The notes under the pieces are model-generated. The model ran no database searches. It saw only the letters and a list, made by a program, of their open reading frames with translations, and was not told the DNA's origin. A program made the translations under genes and the position numbers. Positions 1 to 6,675 of a stretch of DNA of 64,000 nt are shown here, piece by piece. Source of the DNA: Myceligenerans salitolerans. GTDB lineage: Bacteria; Actinomycetota; Actinomycetes; Actinomycetales; Cellulomonadaceae. The DNA lies in contig NZ_JAFMPK010000019.1 in NCBI RefSeq assembly GCF_017349295.1, positions 124,001-188,000 on the forward strand, given 5' to 3'. How positions within the stretch are numbered: the stretch's first letter is position 1; the number at the start of each line of letters is the position of its first letter.

Positions 1-1280
1 ACGTCGATCCCGGCGTCGGCGAACCTCTCCGGATGGGGCGGCATGCCGTCGGCGCGGCGTAGCCCCTGGCCGTCACGCCGGAAGAGGGTGGCGGTCTCCA
101 CGACGCCGTTCTCGACGCGGCCGGTGACGGCGAGGATCTCGCGAACCACCCGGTGCCCCCGCTCGACGGCCAGGTGAACCACGAGGTCGACGGCGGCCGC
201 CACCGTCGGTACGACGAAACGGTCGGTGACGTTCTCTCCCGCCAGCAACGGGAGAGTGGTCATCTTGCCGACGGCCTCCCGCGCGGAACTCGCGTGTACG
301 GTGCACATTCCCGGGATGCCCGAGTTCAGGGCGATGAGCAGGTCGAACGCCTCCGCCTCACGGACCTCGCCGATGACGATGCGGTCGGGTCGCATCCGCA
401 GCGCCTCCTTGACCAGCCTGCGCAGCGGGATCTCGCCCGTGCCCTCCAGCGACTCCTGCCGGCACTGCATGGCGACCTGGTCACGCACCGGAAGCCGCAG
501 TTCCCAGACCTCCTCGCACGAGACCACACGCTCGTGCGACGGGATGGAGCCGGCCAGCGCGTTGAGCATGGTGGTCTTGCCTGCCTGGGTCGCGCCGGCG
601 ACCAGCACGTTGAGCCCCGCACGGACCGCGGCGTCGAGGAACGTGGCCGCGTGACGCGTCAGCGAGCCGAGGCGGACCAGTTCGTCGAGCCCCGACGCGC
701 GCACCACGTGCTTGCGGATGTTGACGCTCAGGTCACGGCGGGTGATGCCCGGGAGCACGGCATGGAGCCGTTCGCCCCCGGGCAGGCAGGCGTCCACGAA
801 GGGACTGCTCAGGTCGAGCCTGCGTCCCGTGGACTTGAGCATCCGCTCCACGAGGTCCTGCACCTGGCCGGCGCCGAGGATCGTGGTGGTCAGTTCGCTC
901 CTGCCGCCGCGGGCGACGAACACCTGGCTGGGCCCGTTGATCCAGATCTCCTCGATCTCGGGATCGTCGAGGTAACGCTGGAGCGGCCCCAGCCCGCCCA
1001 CGGCGTCGAACACCTCGCGGGCGGCGGCCGCGACGTCGGCAAGCGGGGTGACGACGCCGCGTGCCGCCCGCTCCTCGTAGTCCGACGTCGCCTCACGGAC
1101 CAGGTCCTCGAGGCGGCCGGTCTCGGCCACCGGGTCCACGCCGTGCCGGCGGACGAGTTCACGCACCTCACGTTCCAGTACGGCGACACCCGCCGCGCCG
1201 TCGGGCGGCAGTTCGGCGACGCCGCCGGCGGCGTCCGGCTCCACTCCGGCCGTGGCGTTCCTCCCGGCAGCGACGGGCAT
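1..1280 (-). CDS. cpaF: CpaF/TadA-family secretion ATPase (3' end outside window)
   Basis: ATPase of the type II/IV secretion superfamily that would power assembly of Flp/Tad-type pili or a related export apparatus at the inner face of the membrane. About 426 residues are visible and the frame stays open to base 1. The N-terminal domain carries 'ELTTTILGAGQVQDLVERML'-like CpaF sequence. A Walker A motif GATQAGKTT lies near residue 230, an Asp-box/Walker B region RIVIGEVREAEAFD follows, then the His-box segment CTVHASSAREA. I chose ATG at 1278-1280 because GGGGGA sits 5 nt upstream on the coding strand. No other tad gene is visible because the operon continues past the window edge. Family assignment is firm; which secretion system it serves is not. 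Confidence 0.9.
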   Translation of the reverse strand, partial: MPVAAGRNATAGVEPDAAGGVAELPPDGAAGVAVLEREVRELVRRHGVDPVAETGRLEDLVREATSDYEERAARGVVTPLADVAAAAREVFDAVGGLGPLQRYLDDPEIEEIWINGPSQVFVARGGRSELTTTILGAGQVQDLVERMLKSTGRRLDLSSPFVDACLPGGERLHAVLPGITRRDLSVNIRKHVVRASGLDELVRLGSLTRHAATFLDAAVRAGLNVLVAGATQAGKTTMLNALAGSIPSHERVVSCEEVWELRLPVRDQVAMQCRQESLEGTGEIPLRRLVKEALRMRPDRIVIGEVREAEAFDLLIALNSGIPGMCTVHASSAREAVGKMTTLPLLAGENVTDRFVVPTVAAAVDLVVHLAVERGHRVVREILAVTGRVENGVVETATLFRRDGQGLRRADGMPPHPERFADAGID

Positions 1281-1390
1281 ACGTGTCCCCCTGACTATGC
1301 TGGTGTGTTCCCAGGTCAGCGACCCCCCGATCGCTGCTGCCGTCGAGCGTAGGGGCATGAGTCCGAATCCGCTCGCCACGGGCGAGTACC

Positions 1391-1399
1391 TGTGGATAA
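1391..1399 (-). promoter_or_regulatory. Perfect DnaA box (TTATCCACA on minus)
   Basis: TGTGGATAA on the plus strand is the exact reverse complement of the consensus DnaA box TTATCCACA. It faces the perfect box at 1476-1484, 76 bp away. Confidence 0.7.
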
Positions 1400-1413
1400 C
1401 TCTGTGCAGAGTT
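1398..1413. repeat. 16-bp palindrome AACTCTG-TG-CAGAGTT
   Basis: Two perfect 7-bp arms with a 2-bp centre, partly overlapping the first DnaA box. The shape fits a dimeric repressor operator. The binding protein is unknown. Confidence 0.5.
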
Positions 1414-1440
1414 GGCCGTCCCGAGGACCAGTGTTTCCGC

Positions 1441-1466
1441 GCCCTGTGGACGACACGCCACAGGGC
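1441..1466. repeat. 9-bp inverted repeat GCCCTGTGG/CCACAGGGC
   Basis: Perfect 9-bp arms separated by 8 nt. The left arm overlaps TGTGGACGA at 1445-1453, which is a one-mismatch DnaA box (TCGTCCACA) on the minus strand. There is no T-tract, so a terminator is unlikely. Confidence 0.5.
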
Positions 1467-1475
1467 GTGCCGGAG

Positions 1476-1484
1476 TTATCCACA
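1476..1484 (+). promoter_or_regulatory. Perfect DnaA box TTATCCACA
   Basis: Exact match to the consensus box on the plus strand. TTTTCCACA at 1496-1504, one mismatch, follows in the same orientation 11 bp later. Confidence 0.7.
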
Positions 1485-1495
1485 GATCCACGGTC

Positions 1496-1504
1496 TTTTC
1501 CACA
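1496..1504 (+). promoter_or_regulatory. Near-consensus DnaA box TTTTCCACA
   Basis: One mismatch from TTATCCACA, same strand as the perfect box just upstream. It is the last of four boxes in 114 bp. Confidence 0.45.
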
Positions 1505-1621
1505 TACGCCCTGGTGAGAGCACCGCGACGCGGGAGCCCGGCGCACGGTGCCGGTGGACGGACGGTGGATGCCCGCCGAGCGGACACGCCGCACGACGTT
1601 CCCCGCACCACACCGAGTCGT

Positions 1622-1627
1622 TAGGGT
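1622..1627 (+). promoter_or_regulatory. Leaderless -10 box TAGGGT
   Basis: TAGGGT lies 7 nt upstream of the ATG at 1635. No Shine-Dalgarno sequence intervenes, so transcription probably begins at or next to the start codon. Confidence 0.55.
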
Positions 1628-1634
1628 CGAGCCC

Positions 1635-2852
1635 ATGACCACCGTCGGCCCTCCCGGTCCCTGGCAGTCCGTCGCCCGATCCATCGGCCTGATGTCCGGC
1701 GACGGCACGGTCGCCGCCACGATCTTCGCCGAGATGTCCGCCCTCGCGGCGCGGACCGGTGCCGTCAACCTCGGCCAGGGATTCCCTGACGTCGACGGCC
1801 CCCAGGCGGCGAAGGACGCCGCGATCGCCGCCATCCGCGCCGGCCGCAACCAGTACGCCCCCGGGGACGGCGTGCCCGAGCTGCGCCGAGCCGTCGCCGA
1901 CCACCAGCACCGCCACTACGGGATCGACCTCGATCCCGACTCGGAGGTCCTCGTCTCGACCGGTGCGACCGAGGGGATCGCCGCCTCGGTCCTGGCGCTC
2001 GCCGGACCCGGCGACGAAGTGCTCACCCTCGAGCCGTTCTACGACGTCCACGCGGCGTGCATCGCCCTGTCCGGCGCCACGCACGTCACCGCACCGCTCC
2101 TGCCGCGGGACGGCACCTTCCGGCTGGACGTCGCGGCCCTGCGCGCGGCCGCCTCCGCGCGCACCCGCGTGATCGTGATCAACACGCCCCACAACCCCAC
2201 CGGCGCGGTGCTCACGCCCGCCGAGCTGGAGGCCGTGGCCGCCGTCGCACGGGAGCACGACGCCGTCGTCGTCACCGACGAGGTCTACGAGCATCTCGTG
2301 TACGACGACGCCCGCCACGTCCCCGTCGCCACCCTGCCCGGCATGCGGGAGCGCACGCTGACGGTGTCGTCGTCCGGCAAGACCTTCTCGCTCACCGGAT
2401 GGAAGATCGGCTGGGTGAGCGGTCCGGCCGACCTGATCACGGCCGTCCGCACCGTGAAGCAGTTCCTCACGTTCACCTCCGGCGCGCCGTTCCAGCCCGC
2501 GATCGCCGAGGTGCTCGCCGACGACGCCGTCCCGCGGGCACTCGCCACGTCCCTGGCCGAACGCCGCGACCTCGTCTGCGAGGGCCTCACGGCCGCCGGG
2601 TTCGAGGTCGCGGTGCCCGCGGGCACCTACTTCGTCTCCGCCGACGCGTCCCCGCTGGGGTTCGACGACGCGACGGAACTCTGCCGCCGCCTTCCCGAAC
2701 TCGCGGGCGTGGTGGCCGTGCCCGTGCCCGCCTTCTGCGCACCCGGCTCCACGACGTCCGAGGCCTTGAGCAGCTGGGTCCGCTTCACCTACGTCAAGCA
2801 GCGCGACGTGCTGGAGGAGGGGATGCGGCGGCTCGGGAAAGCCTTCGGCTGA
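1635..2852 (+). CDS. dapC: PLP-dependent aminotransferase, DapC-like
   Basis: Class I/II fold-type I aminotransferase of 405 residues. It most resembles the M. tuberculosis Rv0858c type, proposed to be N-succinyldiaminopimelate aminotransferase in lysine synthesis. Visible hallmarks are NLGQGFPDVDGP near residue 45, NTPHNPTGAV, DEVYEHLVYDD, and SSSGKTFSLTGWKIGW, whose Lys would bind pyridoxal phosphate. A conserved Arg sits in the C-terminal WVRFTYVKQ. The ATG at 1635 was chosen because a TAGGGT -10 box lies 7 nt upstream; the frame is open further upstream but without support. dapD and dapE in the same window make a DapC role attractive. Related enzymes act as kynurenine or methionine aminotransferases, so substrate is inferred. 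Confidence 0.8.
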   Translation: MTTVGPPGPWQSVARSIGLMSGDGTVAATIFAEMSALAARTGAVNLGQGFPDVDGPQAAKDAAIAAIRAGRNQYAPGDGVPELRRAVADHQHRHYGIDLDPDSEVLVSTGATEGIAASVLALAGPGDEVLTLEPFYDVHAACIALSGATHVTAPLLPRDGTFRLDVAALRAAASARTRVIVINTPHNPTGAVLTPAELEAVAAVAREHDAVVVTDEVYEHLVYDDARHVPVATLPGMRERTLTVSSSGKTFSLTGWKIGWVSGPADLITAVRTVKQFLTFTSGAPFQPAIAEVLADDAVPRALATSLAERRDLVCEGLTAAGFEVAVPAGTYFVSADASPLGFDDATELCRRLPELAGVVAVPVPAFCAPGSTTSEALSSWVRFTYVKQRDVLEEGMRRLGKAFG

Positions 2853-2897
2853 GTCGTCCGCGCACCACGTCCGTGAGGTCGCGACCGGCCCCGCGGC

Positions 2898-4334
2898 TCA
2901 GGAACAGGTGCCGGTCGGCTGGCTCGGCTCCGGATCCGGGGACGCCTCGCCGTCCGACTCCGCGCCGGTCCCCTCACCCGTGGTGCCGTTCCCCGCCGTA
3001 CCGCCGGAGCCGCCGCCGTTCGCCCCGCCCTCGCCGGAGCCGTCGCCGCCCTCCGTGGAGCCGCCACCGCCCCCGCCACCTGACGTCCCCCCGTCACCGG
3101 AACCCGTCGTGCCGTCGCCCGTGGAACCGTCCTCTCCACCGGACGTACCGCCGCTCGGCGTGCCCTCGCCCTTGAGCGGCGGCAGGTTCGCCGGCGCCAC
3201 GTCGTTCGCGAGATCGGCCCACAGCTGGTCCGCCTCGTAGGTCCATTCGACGCGGTTGGGATCCTGCGTCCAGGGCTGGTTCGGAACCGTGGTGAACAGG
3301 ATCCGTTCTTTCTGGATGTCCTTGAGGCTGAACGCGAGACCCACCAGGTTCCGGGCGTCGCCGAGCTCCGGGTCCGGGTTCACCGACCCCAGCACCGCCT
3401 TGGACAGGTTCAGCATCTTCGCCGGGTTCGCCATCGTGTCGGCCGACAGGATCTGCCGCAGGAGCGCGTTGATGAACCCCTGCTGCCGGTCGATGCGGTC
3501 CAGGTCGCTCTGGGTCGTCCCCTCGACGTGGCGTGCGCGCAGGTAGTCGAGCGAGTCCATGCCGTCCAGGGTCTGCGGCCCCGCGGGAAGGTTCACGCCA
3601 CCGTACTGCTGCGGAGTCACGATCGGGTAGGGCAGGCACACACGCACGCCACCGATGGCGTCGACGACGTCGAGCACGCTGTGCATCTTGACCACGATGT
3701 GGTTGGGCATCGGCATGCCGGTGTTGTCCATGACCGTCGTGATGGTGCAGGCCGCACCGTAGGTCAGGTCGTTCTCGCCCTCACCGGTCAGGTAGCCGCC
3801 GGCGTTGAACGCGCCGTTGAACTGCCCGAGCCCGAGGGCCGGCGCCATGCTGCCGTCCGGCAGTTCGCACCCCGGCCGGTTCACCATCGAGTCACGCGGG
3901 ATCGACACGACCTGGATCCACGACCGGTCGCGGGAGATGTGCACCAGCATCGTGGTGTCGGACCGCATGCCCGTCTCGTTCCCACCACCGGCGACGGCGA
4001 TGTTCTCCGCGTCACGGAAGTCGGTGCCCATGACGAGGATGTTGACCGGGACGTCCTTGAAGGGGTCGGACGGGTCCTTCACCTCCTTGCTCGCGCCCTG
4101 CACGATGCCGGAGACGTCGGAGACCTCGACCTCCGCCGCGAGTTGCTCCATGACGGTCGCCGCCGCAGCGCCGCCCAGCGCGAGCACGCCCACGAACGAC
4201 ATCGCCACGATGCGCGGCTTGCGCGACCAGCCCTTGCCCGAGGAGTGCCGGTTGGCCGGCCGGTCCGTACGCTTGGGGATCCGATGTGGCGGCATCGACG
4301 CGTGCTGCGCGGACGGCCGGTCGGGCTGAGGCAT
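2898..4334 (-). CDS. LytR-CpsA-Psr (LCP) family cell-wall ligase
   Basis: LCP enzymes transfer lipid-linked glycopolymers such as arabinogalactan or teichoic acids onto peptidoglycan outside the membrane. This 478-residue protein has a basic cytoplasmic N-terminus, one membrane anchor (IVAMSFVGVLALGGAAAATV), then the extracellular LCP domain. Visible motifs are NILVMGTDFRD, SDTTMLVHISRDRSWIQ, IPRDSMV and YLRARHVEGTTQSDLDRIDRQQ, containing the Arg/Asp residues that hold the pyrophosphate. The last ~90 residues are a Gly/Ser/Glu-rich tail ending in Cys-Ser, which most LCP proteins lack. I chose ATG 4334 over the GTG at 4364 because TATCCT lies 7 nt upstream and no Shine-Dalgarno sequence serves the GTG. 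It ends 45 bp from the convergent dapC-like gene. Confidence 0.9.
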   Translation of the reverse strand: MPQPDRPSAQHASMPPHRIPKRTDRPANRHSSGKGWSRKPRIVAMSFVGVLALGGAAAATVMEQLAAEVEVSDVSGIVQGASKEVKDPSDPFKDVPVNILVMGTDFRDAENIAVAGGGNETGMRSDTTMLVHISRDRSWIQVVSIPRDSMVNRPGCELPDGSMAPALGLGQFNGAFNAGGYLTGEGENDLTYGAACTITTVMDNTGMPMPNHIVVKMHSVLDVVDAIGGVRVCLPYPIVTPQQYGGVNLPAGPQTLDGMDSLDYLRARHVEGTTQSDLDRIDRQQGFINALLRQILSADTMANPAKMLNLSKAVLGSVNPDPELGDARNLVGLAFSLKDIQKERILFTTVPNQPWTQDPNRVEWTYEADQLWADLANDVAPANLPPLKGEGTPSGGTSGGEDGSTGDGTTGSGDGGTSGGGGGGGSTEGGDGSGEGGANGGGSGGTAGNGTTGEGTGAESDGEASPDPEPSQPTGTCS

Positions 4335-4341
4335 AGGCCGG

Positions 4342-4347
4342 AGGATA
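4342..4347 (-). promoter_or_regulatory. Leaderless -10 box TATCCT
   Basis: TATCCT on the minus strand, 7 nt before the ATG at 4334. It decides the start of the LCP gene. Confidence 0.5.
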
Positions 4348-4440
4348 GCGTCACCGCGTTTCACACTTGTTCAGACGCTTGTCAGGAACAAAACGTTGCC
4401 CGGCAGCCCGAACCCGCCGAACCGCGACACCGCGCCGATC

Positions 4441-5706
4441 TCAGCGGCGCCGGCGGAAGGCCGGGGTCGCGACGGCCATGACCAGCAGCGCACCGAGTAC
4501 GGACGCGAACATCACGGACACCATCGCCACCGAACCTCCGCCGAGGAAGCCGGCCAGCGAGCTGACGACTCCCGCGACCGACGACTGCGCCGCCCCGATC
4601 ATGGCCGCCGAGGTCCCGGCGATCTCACCGTGCCGCGACATCGCGAGCGCCGCGGCGTTCGGCTGGATGAGCGGCTGGGTCGCCAGCACGAACCACATCA
4701 CCACGAGGAGACCCATCAGGCCGCCCACGTCGAGCAGGACGACGCCCAGGAGTGCCGCCGCGGTGACGGTCTGCGCCACGACGGCGAACCGCATCAGGCG
4801 CATGGGGTCGACCCGGCGCACGAGCGCGGCGTTCACCTGGGCGGCGAGCACCAGCCCGACGCCGTTGGCGGCGAACAGCAGGGAGAACTGCCCGTGCGAG
4901 AGCCCGAACTCCTGCTGGAACACCACCGGCGAGCTGACCACGTAGCTCATGAGCACGCCGAACGACAGGCCCGGCAGGACCGCCAGGGCGAGGAACTGCC
5001 GGTCCCGCAGCAGCGTCAGATATCCGGCGAACACGCGGTTCGTCCGGGTGGCGACACGTTGCTCGGACCCGTGGGTCTCGGGCATGAACCGCAGCACGAT
5101 GAGCGCGAGAACCGCCCCCATGGCCGCGAGCAGCACGAACACCCAGCGCCACGAGGCCTCGGAGAGGATGGCCGCGCCGATGGTGGGGGCGAACATGGGC
5201 GCGATGCCGATGACCAGCATGAGGCGGGAGAGGACGCGCGCCGCCTCGGAGCCGACGAAGCGGTCACGGACGACGGCCATCGCGGTCGTGCCGGCGGCGG
5301 CGTTGAAGAATCCCTGCATCACCCGCAGCGCGATCAGGCCGCTCATCGTGGGCACGACGACGCACAGCAGCGATGTCACGACGTGCAGCACCAGACCGAC
5401 GAGCAGCGGGGCGCGACGGCCGAACCGGTCGGAGAGCGGCCCGATGACGAGCTGGCCGAGCCCGCCACCGACGAGCATGGCCGAGACGGTCAGCTGGGCC
5501 ATCGCCTCGGTGGAGCCGAGGTCCGCGGCGACCTGGGGGATGCCCGGCAGGTACATGTCCGTGGTGAAGGCGGGCAGCGCGCAGAGCGAGCCGAGCATGA
5601 CGACCCAGAGGGCGACGGTCCTGCCGCGAGGACGCGTGGGTGCGGTGGGGGCGGCCGGGACGGGAGGGAGAGCGACGGGACGGGAAGCGAGCTGCGCGGT
5701 GGACAC
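4441..5706 (-). CDS. MFS multidrug exporter, Bcr/CflA type
   Basis: Proton-driven major-facilitator exporter of 421 residues, the usual family length, with twelve hydrophobic segments expected. The first segment carries LCALPAFTTDMYLPGIPQVA, and the loop after helix 2 carries GPLSDRFGRR, both typical of Bcr/CflA drug exporters. The ORF is open to 5793, but GTG at 5706 has AGGAG at 6-nt spacing and matches the usual N-terminus, so I use it. It diverges from the HMCES-like gene across 147 bp that hold two small palindromes, candidates for a local repressor. The exported compound is unknown. Confidence 0.85.
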   Translation of the reverse strand: MSTAQLASRPVALPPVPAAPTAPTRPRGRTVALWVVMLGSLCALPAFTTDMYLPGIPQVAADLGSTEAMAQLTVSAMLVGGGLGQLVIGPLSDRFGRRAPLLVGLVLHVVTSLLCVVVPTMSGLIALRVMQGFFNAAAGTTAMAVVRDRFVGSEAARVLSRLMLVIGIAPMFAPTIGAAILSEASWRWVFVLLAAMGAVLALIVLRFMPETHGSEQRVATRTNRVFAGYLTLLRDRQFLALAVLPGLSFGVLMSYVVSSPVVFQQEFGLSHGQFSLLFAANGVGLVLAAQVNAALVRRVDPMRLMRFAVVAQTVTAAALLGVVLLDVGGLMGLLVVMWFVLATQPLIQPNAAALAMSRHGEIAGTSAAMIGAAQSSVAGVVSSLAGFLGGGSVAMVSVMFASVLGALLVMAVATPAFRRRR

Positions 5707-5768
5707 AAGTCTCCTGAAGGCACGACGAGAGCGGGTTGCGACGATGCGTGAGGACGGTTTCCCCAGTC

Positions 5769-5781
5769 TATCGAAACGATA
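5769..5781. promoter_or_regulatory. Palindrome TATCG-AAA-CGATA, candidate operator
   Basis: Perfect 5-bp arms around AAA, 62 bp upstream of the exporter start and 72 bp upstream of the HMCES start. Shape and site fit a repressor operator for the exporter; this is inference. Confidence 0.35.
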
Positions 5782-5791
5782 CGAACGTGTC

Positions 5792-5806
5792 ACGGGTAAT
5801 TCCCGT
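5792..5806. promoter_or_regulatory. Palindrome ACGGG-TAATT-CCCGT, candidate operator
   Basis: Perfect 5-bp arms around an AT-rich centre, extended by partly matching flanks. It lies between the two divergent genes. Confidence 0.35.
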
Positions 5807-5841
5807 CACGCCGGCCGGCCGACGATGTCAGACAGCCGGAG

Positions 5842-5847
5842 CAGACT
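5842..5847 (+). promoter_or_regulatory. Leaderless -10-like box CAGACT
   Basis: CAGACT, 6 nt upstream of the ATG at 5854. It is a weaker match (C at the first position) to the TANNNT pattern of this window. Confidence 0.35.
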
Positions 5848-5853
5848 GAGGGC

Positions 5854-6603
5854 ATGTGCGGAAGATTTGCGTCCTTCCGGGACGCCCAGGATCTGGCCGA
5901 CGAGCTCGCGGTCGCCGAGCTCGCCGAGGACGCCCGCCTGCTGGGGCCGTCGTGGAACGTCGCGCCCACGGACCCGGTCAGGATCGTGGTCGAGCGCCCT
6001 GACCGGACGACCGGTGAGGTCACGCGGTCGATGCGGGTCGCCCGCTGGGGCCTCGTGCCCTCCTGGGCCAAGGACCCGGGCATCGGGGCACGGATGATCA
6101 ACGCGCGCAGCGAGTCGCTGCCGGACAAGCCGGCGTTCGCCAAGCCGTTCGCCGCCCGGCGCTGCCTCGTCGTCGCGGACGGCTACTACGAGTGGCGCAA
6201 GCTGCGTACCGGCGGGACAGCGGCCAAGCAGGCCTACTGGATCCGGCCGGCCACCGGCCGCACGGCGGCCTTCGCCGGCCTGTACGAGTTCTGGCGTGAC
6301 CGTTCGAGGCCCGACGACGACCCCGCCCGCTGGCTCGTCACGACCACGGTGATCACCGGGCCGGCCACCGGGAAGCTGGAGCTCGTCCACGACCGCACCC
6401 CCGTGGTCCTGCCGCGGGACGCCTGGGCCCGCTGGCTGGATCCGGAGGTCGGCACCGAGGAGGCGGCGGCCGTCCTGCGAGCGCCGGGCACCCCGCTGAC
6501 GACCACCCCGGTGGGTGCCGCCGTCGGCTCCGTCCGCAACGACGGGCCAGGCCTGATCGAGCCGGATCCGGAACCCCTGGATCCGGAGCCCGTGCTCCTC
6601 TGA
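5854..6603 (+). CDS. SOS response-associated peptidase, HMCES/YedK family
   Basis: HMCES/YedK proteins covalently trap abasic sites in single-stranded DNA through a thiazolidine link to Cys2 and so shield them during replication. The 249-residue product begins MCGRFASF, placing the catalytic Cys at position 2 after Met removal. Other visible family motifs are NVAPTDPV, ARWGLVPSWAKD, MINARSESL with its Asn/Arg, DGYYEWRK with its Glu, and LVHDRTPVVLP with the active-site His. The start is certain because Cys2 is required. There is no Shine-Dalgarno sequence; a CAGACT box sits 6 nt upstream. No LexA-type box was recognised nearby. Confidence 0.93.
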   Translation: MCGRFASFRDAQDLADELAVAELAEDARLLGPSWNVAPTDPVRIVVERPDRTTGEVTRSMRVARWGLVPSWAKDPGIGARMINARSESLPDKPAFAKPFAARRCLVVADGYYEWRKLRTGGTAAKQAYWIRPATGRTAAFAGLYEFWRDRSRPDDDPARWLVTTTVITGPATGKLELVHDRTPVVLPRDAWARWLDPEVGTEEAAAVLRAPGTPLTTTPVGAAVGSVRNDGPGLIEPDPEPLDPEPVLL

Positions 6604-6663
6604 CGCCCCCGCCGGCCACGCCGCGGGCCGGAAAACCGCAGGCGTCGGTCGCCACGACGGCAG

Positions 6664-6669
6664 TACCCT
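6664..6669 (+). promoter_or_regulatory. Leaderless -10 box TACCCT
   Basis: TACCCT, 6 nt upstream of the GTG at 6676. Confidence 0.5.
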
Positions 6670-6675
6670 CCCGGT

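Larger units (their letters stand above)
1281..1634. other. Gene-free region with DnaA-box cluster
   Basis: A 354-bp intergenic stretch between divergent cpaF and the dapC-like gene. It holds no convincing ORF. It contains two perfect 9-mer DnaA boxes in opposite orientation, two one-mismatch boxes, a 16-bp palindrome and a 9-bp-stem inverted repeat, all within 1391-1504. The leaderless -10 box of the aminotransferase lies at its right end. Confidence 0.7.

Noticed and set aside
1391-1504. DnaA-box cluster as chromosomal origin
   Set aside because: No dnaA, dnaN, recF or rpmH is present, and the flanking genes are cpaF and an aminotransferase. I report it only as a non-origin DnaA-box locus.
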